From contig NZ_SNXU01000001.1 of assembly GCF_004362515.1 (NCBI RefSeq), positions 2,232,001-2,296,000 of the forward strand: a stretch of DNA of 64,000 bases, written 5' to 3'. A program made the position numbers and the translations under genes. Numbering within the stretch: the stretch's first letter is position 1; the number at the start of each line of letters is the position of its first letter. Source of the DNA: Actinokineospora alba (GTDB taxonomy: Bacteria; Actinomycetota; Actinomycetes; Mycobacteriales; Pseudonocardiaceae). The notes beneath the pieces were generated by a model. It was not told where the DNA came from. It saw only the letters and a list, made by a program, of their open reading frames with translations, and searched no databases. Shown piece by piece: positions 34,760-42,440 of the stretch.

Positions 34760-35395
34760 TTACGCCGCCGGGACGGGCGGACGCAGGCCGTTGACGCCCG
34801 CGCGGGCCGCGTCGAACCGGGCGGCCACGTCGGCCCAGTTCACGATGTCCCACAGGCGATCGAGGTAGTCGACCTTCAGGTTCCTGTACTGCAGGTAGTA
34901 CGCGTGCTCCCACGCGTCGAAGACCAGCAGCGGGGTGGTGGCGATCGACAGGTTCGAGTGGTGGTCCTTGAGCTGCTGGGTGATCAGCCGCTCGCCGACC
35001 GGGTCCCATGCGAGCACGCCCCATCCGGAGCCCTGGATGGTCGCGGACACCGCGCTGAGCTGGGCGCGCAGCCCGTCGAACGAGCCGAAGTGCTCGTCGG
35101 CGGCCGCGGCCAGCTCGCCGGTCGGCTTGTCGCCGCCGTCCGGGCTCAGGTTCTTCCACCACTGGTTGTGCAGCGTGTGGCCCGCCAGGTTGAAGGCCAG
35201 CGCGGCCTCCAGCCCGGCAATGGAGCCGAAGTCGCCCTGGTCGCGCGCCTCGGCGATCTTGTCCAGCGTGTCGTTCGCACCCTTCACGTAGGCGGCGTGG
35301 TGCTTGCCGTGGTGCAGTTCGTTGATCTCGGCGGTGATCACCGGTTCGAGCTGGTCGTAGTCGTAGTCCAGGTCGGGCAGGACGTAGGGAGCCAC
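34760..35395 (-). CDS. sodA: Fe/Mn superoxide dismutase
   Basis: A 211-residue cytoplasmic enzyme that disproportionates superoxide. The family N-terminus YVLPDLDYDYDQLEP is followed by HHGKHHAAYV (first metal His), AGHTLHNQWW (second), and DAWEHAYYLQY (Asp and His ligands). The metal cannot be decided from sequence. GTG 35395 is preceded by GAGGAGAG. The upstream region on the minus strand has TTGCCA-N5-TTGCAG (35447-35431), close to the nickel regulator Nur box of Streptomyces sodF, and a longer inverted repeat (35413-35421 with 35440-35448). Confidence 0.95.
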   Translation of the reverse strand: MAPYVLPDLDYDYDQLEPVITAEINELHHGKHHAAYVKGANDTLDKIAEARDQGDFGSIAGLEAALAFNLAGHTLHNQWWKNLSPDGGDKPTGELAAAADEHFGSFDGLRAQLSAVSATIQGSGWGVLAWDPVGERLITQQLKDHHSNLSIATTPLLVFDAWEHAYYLQYRNLKVDYLDRLWDIVNWADVAARFDAARAGVNGLRPPVPAA

Positions 35396-35412
35396 AACTC
35401 TCCTCGGGTGTT

Positions 35413-35448
35413 GTTGCCAGTCAGTTCTAACTGCAACTTACTGGCAAC
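35413..35448. promoter_or_regulatory. Inverted repeats and Nur-box-like site upstream of sod
   Basis: GTTGCCAGT (35413-35421) pairs exactly with 35440-35448; inside lies CAGTT-CT-AACTG. On the minus strand 35447-35431 reads TTGCCA-N5-TTGCAG, 10 of 12 matches to TTGCAA-N5-TTGCAA. In S. coelicolor Nur represses sodF when nickel is present. Binding here is a guess. Confidence 0.35.
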
Positions 35449-35475
35449 TAGCCGTTCGGTGTGGCCCGGGGTTGA

Positions 35476-36972
35476 TCAGTCCTCCGGCCAGGTGTGGACC
35501 GGCTCGCCCTCGGCGCTGAGTTCGATGTAGCGGCGCAGCATCCCGGTGAGGGCGGCGTCGCGGTCCAGTCCGCGGGCTTCGAGGCGGGCGACCGCGGCGC
35601 GCTGCCAGGTCGACCCGGTGCGTCTGGACAGGCAGCGCTGCTCGATCACGCCGAGGTACCGCTCGCGCCAGAAGTCCGGCACGCCGCAGTCGATCAGCCC
35701 GTCGTGTGCCAGCGGCAGCAGCTTGCGCAGCACCAGCTCGTCCGGCGGGATCCAGCCCATGCCCGGCCAGTAGAGCTGGGCGTCGAAGGCATGCCGGGCA
35801 CCGGAGTAGAGGTTCTCCTCGGCCGCCTGGAACGACATCTGTGTCCACACAGGACGCTCTTCGTTCGTCAGCGCGCGCTGGGCGCCGTAGAAGAAGGCGG
35901 CGTTGGCCATCAGGTCGATGACCGTGGGACCGGACGGCAGCACCCGGTTCTCCACGCGCAGGTGGGGGACGCCGTCCATGACGTCGTACACCGGGCGGTT
36001 CCAGCGCCAGATGGTGCCGTTGTGCAGGCGCAGCTCGGCGAGCCTGGGCGCCCGCCCGGAATCCAGCGCCTCGAACGGGTCCTCGTCGTCGACTTCCGGG
36101 AGCAGGCCGGGGAAGTAGCGCACGTTCTCCTCGAACAGGTCGAAGATCGACGTGATCCACCGCTCGCCGAACCACACCCGCGGCCGCACACCCTGGTTCT
36201 TGAGTTCCTGCGGCCGGGTGTCGGTGGCCTGCTGGAACAGCGGAATCCGGGTCTCGTGCCACAACGCCTTGCGCAGCAGGAAAGGCGAGTTGGCGGCGAG
36301 CGCGACCTGAACTCCGGCAAGGCACTGCGCGGCGTTCCAGTTCGGCGCGAACTTGTCCGGCGGCACCTGCAGGTGCAGCTGCGCCGACGTGCACGCCGAC
36401 TCGGCCAGGATCGAGTCCTGCAGGCTGCGCAGGCGTTCCACGCGCTGACCGGGAAGCGCGGTGCCCTCCATGTTGAGCAGCATCTCCTCGCCGCGGGCGG
36501 CAAAGATCTGGTCGTTGAGCTTGCGGTAGCGCGGACTCTGCGAGAGCCACTTCGACTGGAAGTGCTCGCCGCGCAGCGTGGGCAGGGTGCCGATCATGAC
36601 GAGCGTCGCGCCCGCGTCCTGCGCCTTCTCGCCCGCGTCGGCGAGCGTCGCGCGCAGCTCGGTCTCCAGATCCGGCGTTTGGTCCCCGCGCAACGGCCTG
36701 GGCCGAACGTTGAGTTCGAGATTGTGCTGGCCGAGTTCGGTCGTGTAGCTGGGGTCGTCGATCTTCTCCAGCACTGTGGTGTTGAGCATGGCGGGTCGCA
36801 GTGCGCTGTCGACCAGGCTCAGTTCGATCTCCAACCCCATCCACGGCGGGGACTCCGCGAAGCCGCCCTCATTGAGCATCCGCTCCAACGCGTCGAGACA
36901 CCGCTGCACTTTCTGGCGGTATCGCTGCCGGTCTTCCTGGCTGAACGCATCGGTCGTGATGTCGTGCCCCAT
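35476..36972 (-). CDS. Glutamate-cysteine ligase family enzyme
   Basis: A 498-residue cytoplasmic enzyme of the GCS2/carboxylate-amine ligase fold. GLEIELSLVD carries the N-terminal metal-binding Glu residues, followed by TTELGQHNLELNV, and LRLHNGTIWRWNRP with HLRVENRVLPSGPT form the active site. It would join glutamate to an amine such as cysteine with ATP. Actinobacteria use mycothiol rather than glutathione, so the product is uncertain; a gamma-glutamyl compound or ergothioneine precursor is possible. ATG 36972 is chosen for GGGGAGGG upstream; an ATG at 37008 adds 12 residues. Located beside sod. Confidence 0.85.
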   Translation of the reverse strand: MGHDITTDAFSQEDRQRYRQKVQRCLDALERMLNEGGFAESPPWMGLEIELSLVDSALRPAMLNTTVLEKIDDPSYTTELGQHNLELNVRPRPLRGDQTPDLETELRATLADAGEKAQDAGATLVMIGTLPTLRGEHFQSKWLSQSPRYRKLNDQIFAARGEEMLLNMEGTALPGQRVERLRSLQDSILAESACTSAQLHLQVPPDKFAPNWNAAQCLAGVQVALAANSPFLLRKALWHETRIPLFQQATDTRPQELKNQGVRPRVWFGERWITSIFDLFEENVRYFPGLLPEVDDEDPFEALDSGRAPRLAELRLHNGTIWRWNRPVYDVMDGVPHLRVENRVLPSGPTVIDLMANAAFFYGAQRALTNEERPVWTQMSFQAAEENLYSGARHAFDAQLYWPGMGWIPPDELVLRKLLPLAHDGLIDCGVPDFWRERYLGVIEQRCLSRRTGSTWQRAAVARLEARGLDRDAALTGMLRRYIELSAEGEPVHTWPED

Positions 36973-37149
36973 GCCGCCCTCCCCGTCGAGCCGGTATTCG
37001 TCCGGCATCTGTGCGGGAAGCCAACGTTTGCACAGGGTTGTGGTCGTTGCTAGCGGCCAAATTGGTGCCGTGAGTTATGTCGATGTCACGCTGAGCAAGC
37101 AGTGTCGGTTGCCGCCCGGTCCGGGCGCGACCATGCGAAACTGCGCGGT

Positions 37150-37980
37150 GTGGCGCAGGTGATCGAGGTGACCGATCCGTCGGATCCGAGGCTGGACGAC
37201 TTCCGGGACTTGTCGTCCGCGGACCGGCGTCCGGACCGGCCCGGCGGGCGTGGTCTCGTCATCGCCGAAGGGGTCGTGGTGGTGCAGCGGCTACTCGCCT
37301 CCCGGTACCCCGTCCGGGGACTTCTCGGGGTGCGGCGCCGGATCGAGGCGCTGGGCCCCGAACTCGACCGGCTCGACGTGCCCGCGTATGTGGCAACGGC
37401 TGAGGTCATGGCCGAGACCGTCGGCTTCCACCTCAACCGCGGGGTGCTCGCCGCGGCCGACCGCGCGACCCCGCCCGACGTCGCCGAACTGGCTGCCAAG
37501 GCGAGGGTTCTGGCCGTCCTCGAAGGGGTCGGCGACCACGAGAACCTGGGTTCGATCTTCCGCAACGCGGCGGCCCTCGGCGTGGACGGCGTGCTGCTCG
37601 GCCCTGGCTGCAGCGACCCCCTCTACCGGCGCAGTGTCCGGGTCTCGATGGGGCATGTGCTCGCGGTGCCGTTCGCCCCGCTCGAACCGTGGCCCGATGG
37701 GCTCAAATGGTTGCGCGACAGCGGATTTCGGGTGTTGGCACTCACCCCCGCTGCCGGATCGGTACCGCTGTCCGAGGCCGTCCGACCCGGCGAACGGGTG
37801 GCGGTCCTGTTGGGGTCCGAGGGGCCTGGTCTGACCGAGGAGGCCATCGCCGCGGCGGACGCGGCTGTGCGCATCCCGATGGCGGGTGGGGTCGACTCGC
37901 TGAATGTGGCGACCGCGGGGGCGGTCGCCTTCTACGCGCTTGGTGGAGGGGACGACGGTGGAGCTGCACGCCAGGGATGA
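37150..37980 (+). CDS. TrmH/SpoU family RNA 2'-O-methyltransferase
   Basis: A 276-residue SPOUT methylase. The three knot motifs are present: NLGSIFRNAAALGVDGVLLG, VAVLLGSEGPGL and VRIPMAGGVDSLNVATAGAV; the N-terminal 80 residues are a substrate-binding domain. It methylates the ribose of a tRNA or rRNA nucleotide. Position corresponds to Rv0881. The GTG at 37150 begins the conserved AQVIEVTDPSDPRL; an upstream in-frame ATG at 37102 gives a non-conserved extension. Its end overlaps DUF2537 by 23 bases. Confidence 0.9.
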   Translation: MAQVIEVTDPSDPRLDDFRDLSSADRRPDRPGGRGLVIAEGVVVVQRLLASRYPVRGLLGVRRRIEALGPELDRLDVPAYVATAEVMAETVGFHLNRGVLAAADRATPPDVAELAAKARVLAVLEGVGDHENLGSIFRNAAALGVDGVLLGPGCSDPLYRRSVRVSMGHVLAVPFAPLEPWPDGLKWLRDSGFRVLALTPAAGSVPLSEAVRPGERVAVLLGSEGPGLTEEAIAAADAAVRIPMAGGVDSLNVATAGAVAFYALGGGDDGGAARQG

Positions 37981-38545
37981 GCGGGCGGTGCTGGTCGGTC
38001 ACGACGGCACGGCCGAACGTGAGGTCGACCCGGATAGCCTCGCCCTGGGCGCCGACCTGGCGGCGTCGCTGCATGAGTGGGCGCGGGTGGTCGGAGCCGT
38101 GCACCGAAGTGAGGCAGGGGAGCCGGGTCAGGCCGGGTTCGTCGTGTCGCGGCGCGGCAGGCAGCTCGCGAGCCGCGTCGCGACCGCCATGGGTCGCCCG
38201 ATCAGCTACGTCGACCCGCTCACCGGCGAGGTGTCCGTGGTCGAGCCGGTGGAGCGTCCGAGCGCGCAGCGGCAACGCCGCCCCGAGCCGACGCCGTGGC
38301 TCACCGGGCTGACCGTCGCCTTCTTCGCCTTCGTCTTCGTCGCCGTCGCGATCAACGGGCTCGCCGTGACCCTCGCGGAGACCAGCCCGCTGCTGGGCGT
38401 CGGGTCGAACCTCGTGGTCACCGCGGGCCTGCTGCCCTCGATCTGGCTGGCCCGCCGCACCCCGGTCCTGCGGTGGCTGGCGGTCGGGACGGCCGCGGGC
38501 ATCGCCGTCGGCTGGATCGGGCTGCCGTTCATCCTCTTCGGCTGA
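37958..38545 (+). CDS. DUF2537 membrane protein
   Basis: A 195-residue protein: a soluble N-terminal part (VELHARDERAVLVGHDGTAERE, about 110 residues) and three or four membrane segments at the C-terminus (LTGLTVAFFAFVFVAVAI onward). Synteny with Rv0882 after the methylase supports DUF2537, known only from actinobacteria and of unknown function. GTG 37958 is preceded by GGAGGGG and overlaps the methylase gene, so the two are translationally linked. Confidence 0.85.
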   Translation: MELHARDERAVLVGHDGTAEREVDPDSLALGADLAASLHEWARVVGAVHRSEAGEPGQAGFVVSRRGRQLASRVATAMGRPISYVDPLTGEVSVVEPVERPSAQRQRRPEPTPWLTGLTVAFFAFVFVAVAINGLAVTLAETSPLLGVGSNLVVTAGLLPSIWLARRTPVLRWLAVGTAAGIAVGWIGLPFILFG

Positions 38546-38546
38546 C

Positions 38547-38595
38547 TTGACGTGTGGGGTCGCCAGGCGTATAAATCCAATCGGTTATACAACCG
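38547..38595 (+). promoter_or_regulatory. Strong promoter and operator of the ArsR operon
   Basis: TTGACG (38547-38552) and TATAAA (38570-38575) are exactly 17 bases apart. A palindrome CGGTT-ATAC-AACCG at 38582-38595 covers the expected start site, which suits autorepression by the ArsR protein encoded next. Confidence 0.75.
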
Positions 38596-38607
38596 AGAGG
38601 TTATGGA

Positions 38608-38937
38608 ATGGCTGTCGACCAGCTGGACGCGACCTTCGCCGCGCTCGCCGACCCGACCCGGCGGGCGATCCTCAAGCGGCTCAAGTCGGGCGAGGCCACG
38701 GTCATGGAGCTGGCCGCGCCGTTCGAGATGAGCCAGCCCGCGATCTCCAAGCACCTCAAGGTGTTGGAGCGGGCGGGTTTGATCTCCCGCGGCCGCGACG
38801 CGCAACGGCGGCCGTGCAGGCTGGAACCGGGTCCGCTCAAGGCGGCGACGGACTGGCTGGAGAACTACCGCCGCTATTGGGAAGAGCAGTACCAACGCCT
38901 CGACGCACTGCTCGACGTGCTCAAAGAGGAGACCTGA
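38608..38937 (+). CDS. ArsR family winged-helix repressor
   Basis: A 109-residue regulator that is one winged helix: FAALADPTRRAILKRLKSGEATVMELAAPFEMSQPAISKHLKVLERAGLI. There are no Cys metal-site residues, and it belongs to the SdpR-like ArsR group that usually travels with SRPBCC proteins. It overlaps the SRPBCC start (TGATG). It most likely represses its own operon through the palindrome at its start site; the signal is not known. Confidence 0.92.
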   Translation: MAVDQLDATFAALADPTRRAILKRLKSGEATVMELAAPFEMSQPAISKHLKVLERAGLISRGRDAQRRPCRLEPGPLKAATDWLENYRRYWEEQYQRLDALLDVLKEET

Positions 38938-39416
38938 TGACCGTCACGATCACGACCCCGTCGCCCACCGAACTGGCGGTGACCCGCTCGTTCGACGCGC
39001 CACGAGCACTGGTCTTCGACGCGCTGACCAAGCCCGAACTGTTGAAGCGCTGGCTCGGCGCCCAAGGCTGGAACCTGGTCGAGTGCACGGTCGACCTCCG
39101 AGTCGGCGGCGCCTGGCGGTTTGTCTCGCAGGGGCCGGGCGGCGCGAAGATGGGCCACGGCGGCGTGTACCAGGAGATCGAAGCGCCCTCGCGCCTGGTC
39201 TACACCGAGTCCTATGACGACCAGTGGTTCGAGGGCGAAGCCCTGATCACCGCGTCCCTGACCGAAACGGCCGGCCGAACCACCGTCCACACGGTGCTGC
39301 GGTTCGAGTCGCAGGAGATCCGGGACGTGGTCGCGGCGTCCCCGATGGAATCCGGAATCAATTACGGCTATGCGCGTCTCGACGACGTGCTGGCCTCAGT
39401 GTCGAAAGCGGGCTGA
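38937..39416 (+). CDS. SRPBCC (AHSA1-like) domain protein
   Basis: A 159-residue START/AHSA1-like lipid-binding fold, with FDAPRALVFDALTKPELLKRWLG at the N-terminus and GGVYQEIEAPSRLVYTE in the core. These proteins are the standard partner of SdpR-type ArsR repressors and are thought to bind a hydrophobic ligand. It is cotranscribed with arsR and a VOC gene 2 bases downstream. Role unknown, possibly sensing or detoxification. Confidence 0.9.
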   Translation: MTVTITTPSPTELAVTRSFDAPRALVFDALTKPELLKRWLGAQGWNLVECTVDLRVGGAWRFVSQGPGGAKMGHGGVYQEIEAPSRLVYTESYDDQWFEGEALITASLTETAGRTTVHTVLRFESQEIRDVVAASPMESGINYGYARLDDVLASVSKAG

Positions 39417-39418
39417 CC

Positions 39419-39832
39419 ATGAACTGGACCCTCGAAGTCGTCGTCGTACCGGTCACCGATGTGGCCCGCGCCAAGGAGTTCTACGCCGAAACCCTCGGCT
39501 TCAACGTCGACCACGACACCTTCGTCAGCGAGGAGATGCACGTCATTCAGCTGACACCACCGGGATCGGGCTGCTCCATCGTCATCGGCAAGGGCGTCGG
39601 CGTGATGGAACCTGGTTCCCTGCAAGGCTTGCAGCTGGTGGTGAACGACCTGCGGGCCGCGCACAAGCAGCTGACCGAGCGTGGGGTGGAAGTCAGCGAG
39701 ATCCGGGTGGCGGGCCCGAACGGCTTCGAACCGGCGGTCGAAGGGGACGAGCTGAACAACGCGGGCTTCTGCTTCTTCACCGACCCGGACGGAAACGGCT
39801 GGGCGGTACAGCAGATCACCGCCCGCCCCTGA
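39419..39832 (+). CDS. VOC family protein, third gene of the ArsR operon
   Basis: A 137-residue VOC-fold protein (VPVTDVARAKEFYAETLGFNVDHD, then LVVNDLRAAHKQLTERGVEV and CFFTDPDGNGWAVQQI). It begins 2 bases after the SRPBCC stop. Such VOC proteins in ArsR/SRPBCC operons are often extradiol dioxygenase-like or antibiotic-binding; no substrate can be read. The operon ends in a hairpin at 39840. Confidence 0.85.
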   Translation: MNWTLEVVVVPVTDVARAKEFYAETLGFNVDHDTFVSEEMHVIQLTPPGSGCSIVIGKGVGVMEPGSLQGLQLVVNDLRAAHKQLTERGVEVSEIRVAGPNGFEPAVEGDELNNAGFCFFTDPDGNGWAVQQITARP

Positions 39833-39839
39833 CGCCTGC

Positions 39840-39870
39840 CCGGGGTCGGCCTGCCACTGGCCGACCCCGG
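39840..39870. terminator. Bidirectional terminator hairpin
   Basis: CCGGGGTCGGCC (39840-39851) pairs exactly with 39859-39870 around a seven-base loop, between the convergent VOC gene and the DHFR-like gene. Confidence 0.85.
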
Positions 39871-39880
39871 AATGGGCTGG

Positions 39881-40456
39881 TCAGCGGGTGACGTCGAAGA
39901 CCATCTTCTGGATTCCGTTGGAGTAGGACTCGCTCTCGACGAGCTTGAGGTTCTGCTTGTCCTTGTCGGTGGCGCTGAACAGCCGCTTGCCCGCGCCGAG
40001 CAGGACCGGGAAGACCAGCAGGTTGTACCGGTCGATCAGGCCCGCGTCGGACAGGGACCGGTTCAGGGCGGCGCTGCCGTGGACGATGATCGCTCCACCC
40101 TCGGTCTCCTTGAGCGCGGCGACGTCGTCGAGCGAACGGAGGATGGTGGTCTCGCCCCAGTTGGACACCAGGTCCTCCTCCTTGAGCGTGGTCGACACGA
40201 CGTACTTCGGCATCGCGTTGTAGCCCGCGAACTCCTCGGTCATCGTCGGCCACACCGGCGAGAACGCCTGGTAGCTGACCCGGCCCATCATCATGGCCGA
40301 CGCCTCGCCCTGCTCACGGCCCTTGAGCTCGTACGCGGCCTCGTCGAACTCGATGTCGTTGAAGGTCCAGCCCGTGTTGCGGTAGTCCGCTTCGCCGCCG
40401 GGTGCCTCGATGACACCGTCGAGCGAGACGAAAGCGGTGGTGATCAGGGTGCGCAT
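39881..40456 (-). CDS. Dihydrofolate reductase-like (RibD C-terminal) protein
   Basis: A 191-residue NADPH-binding reductase fold: TTAFVSLDGVIEAPGG at the N-terminus, MMMGRVSYQAF, YVVSTTLKE, IIVHGSAALNRSL and PVLLGAGKRLF. It belongs to the YyaP/YwjB-type DHFR-like proteins with no known substrate, often linked to SRPBCC and VOC genes as here. ATG 40456 is preceded by AAGGAG. Confidence 0.9.
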   Translation of the reverse strand: MRTLITTAFVSLDGVIEAPGGEADYRNTGWTFNDIEFDEAAYELKGREQGEASAMMMGRVSYQAFSPVWPTMTEEFAGYNAMPKYVVSTTLKEEDLVSNWGETTILRSLDDVAALKETEGGAIIVHGSAALNRSLSDAGLIDRYNLLVFPVLLGAGKRLFSATDKDKQNLKLVESESYSNGIQKMVFDVTR

Positions 40457-40562
40457 TGGTAGCTCCTTGGTTGTTCTGCTGGGCTCTCATCAGTACGACG
40501 AGCGGGGGTGCGCCGAATCGACACCTCGCGCGGAAATTTCTGACGCGTTGATTTTGCCCCGG

Positions 40563-42440
40563 TCAGGCCAGGGAGTCCTGCCAGGCGGTGTGGAGGTCCG
40601 CGAACTGACCGGTACTGGCGATCAGGTCCGCCGGAGAGCCGTCCTCCACGATGCGTCCATCGGCCACCACGAGCACCCGGTCGGCGATCAGGACCGTCGA
40701 CAGGCGGTGGGCGATGATCAGGGCCGTGCGGTCCTTGAGCACCGACTCCAACGCCGTCTGCACCGCCCGTTCCGTGGGCACGTCCAAGCTCGAAGTCGCC
40801 TCATCCAGCACCAACACCGCCGGGTCCGCGAGGAAGGCGCGCGAGAAGGCGACCATCTGGCGTTGGCCCGCCGACAGCCTGCCGCCCCGCTTGCGCACGT
40901 CGGTGTCGTAGCCCTCGGGCAACGCCTCGATGAACGTGTGGGCGCCCACCGCTTGGGCGGCCGCTTCGATCTCCGGGCGGGAGGCGTCCGGTCGGCCCAG
41001 GGCGATGTTGTCCGCGACGGAGCCCGCGAACAGGAAGTTCTCCTGGGTCACCATCACCACCGACCGGCGAAGATCCACATCGGAGACCGCCCGCAAGTCG
41101 GTCCCATCCAGCAGCACCGCGCCGGATGACGGGTCGTAGAAGCGGGCGACGAGCTTGGCCACCGTGGACTTGCCCGCGCCGGTCGCGCCCACCAGGGCCA
41201 CCGTCTGGCCCGCCGGGATGGTCAGGTCGAACTTCGGCAGGACCACCGGACCCGTCGCGGAGTAGCGGAACTCCACCTGGGCGAACTCCACCGACCGTCC
41301 GCCCGCGTGGGGCGGCAGGCTGACCGGGTCCTTCGGATCCAGGACGTCGGGCTCCTCCTCCAGCAGGCCGGATATCTTCTCCAGCGCGGCTGTCGCCGAG
41401 GTGTAGGAGTTGGCGACCATGGCCAGGTCGTCCAGCGGGTCGTAGAACCGGCGCAGGTACAGGGTGAACGCCGTGAGGACACCCAGTTCCAGCCCGCCGT
41501 TGGCGACCCGGTAGGCGCCGATCGCCAGAATCACGGCCAGCGACAGGTTGCCCACCAGCCGAACCGTCATGGTGAACCGCGCGACCACGTTGAGCGCCTT
41601 GCTGTTCGCGCCGCGGAAGCTCTCGTTCAGGTCGTCCATGATGGACTCGTTGCGCGACTCGCGGCGGAACGCCTGGACGGCGCGCATGCCGTTCATGGTC
41701 TCGACGAACTGGACGATGATCTTCGCGATCGCCCCGCGGGTGTCGCGGTAGGCCTGGCCCGAGTTGCGGTAGAACCACCGGGTCACCAGCAGCAGCGGGA
41801 TGAAACCGGCGAGCACCAGCAGGGCCATCGGGGTGTCCAGCACCAGCAGCAGCACCGCGATACCCACGACGGACAGGATGGCGGACAACAGGTCGTCGAG
41901 ACCGTCCTCCAACAGGTCGTCGAGGGAATCCAGGTCGCTGGTGAGCCTGGAGATCACCTTCCCGGACGTGTAGGACTCGTGGAACGACAGCGAAAGCCGT
42001 TGCGAGTGCCGGAAAACGCGCATCCGCAGGTCCAGCAGCACGTCCTCGCCGATCCGTCCGGACAGCCGGAGGAACAGGTACCGCAGCCCGGCCGAACCGA
42101 CGCTGGTCATGACGTACGCCGCCACGCACCACGCCATCACCGAGGGGTCGCCGTCGATCGCGGCGGGGATGCCCGAGTCGATGGCGATCGCGATGATCAG
42201 CGGGCCGGCCAGAGTCGCGGCGTTGTCGGCCACGACGAACAGCAGGGCGAGCAGCGCCTGACCCAGGTGCGGGCGGATCAGCGAGCCCAGCAGCCTGCGG
42301 GAGCGCGCCTTCAGCTTGAGGCTCGTCGCGTATGCGACTTCCTCGGTGTCCTCGGCGGCGACCCCGCGCCAGGCCTCGGCCTCGCGCGGGCTCTCCACGC
42401 TGCCTTTGGCGTGGTCGGCGGCGTCCTGCGGCGCGCTCAC
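40563..42440 (-). CDS. ABC exporter half-transporter with canonical ATPase site
   Basis: A 625-residue fusion of a six-helix exporter membrane domain (about 70-350) and an ATPase domain. Walker A is GATGAGKST, signature LSAGQ, Walker B LVLDEATSSLD with the catalytic Glu and H-loop IIAHRLSTV. The first 60 residues are acidic and unstructured. It starts at a GTG overlapping the stop of the upstream half-transporter (ATGA/GTGA type), so the two form a heterodimer. Probable export of a drug, lipid or peptide. Confidence 0.92.
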   Translation of the reverse strand: MSAPQDAADHAKGSVESPREAEAWRGVAAEDTEEVAYATSLKLKARSRRLLGSLIRPHLGQALLALLFVVADNAATLAGPLIIAIAIDSGIPAAIDGDPSVMAWCVAAYVMTSVGSAGLRYLFLRLSGRIGEDVLLDLRMRVFRHSQRLSLSFHESYTSGKVISRLTSDLDSLDDLLEDGLDDLLSAILSVVGIAVLLLVLDTPMALLVLAGFIPLLLVTRWFYRNSGQAYRDTRGAIAKIIVQFVETMNGMRAVQAFRRESRNESIMDDLNESFRGANSKALNVVARFTMTVRLVGNLSLAVILAIGAYRVANGGLELGVLTAFTLYLRRFYDPLDDLAMVANSYTSATAALEKISGLLEEEPDVLDPKDPVSLPPHAGGRSVEFAQVEFRYSATGPVVLPKFDLTIPAGQTVALVGATGAGKSTVAKLVARFYDPSSGAVLLDGTDLRAVSDVDLRRSVVMVTQENFLFAGSVADNIALGRPDASRPEIEAAAQAVGAHTFIEALPEGYDTDVRKRGGRLSAGQRQMVAFSRAFLADPAVLVLDEATSSLDVPTERAVQTALESVLKDRTALIIAHRLSTVLIADRVLVVADGRIVEDGSPADLIASTGQFADLHTAWQDSLA

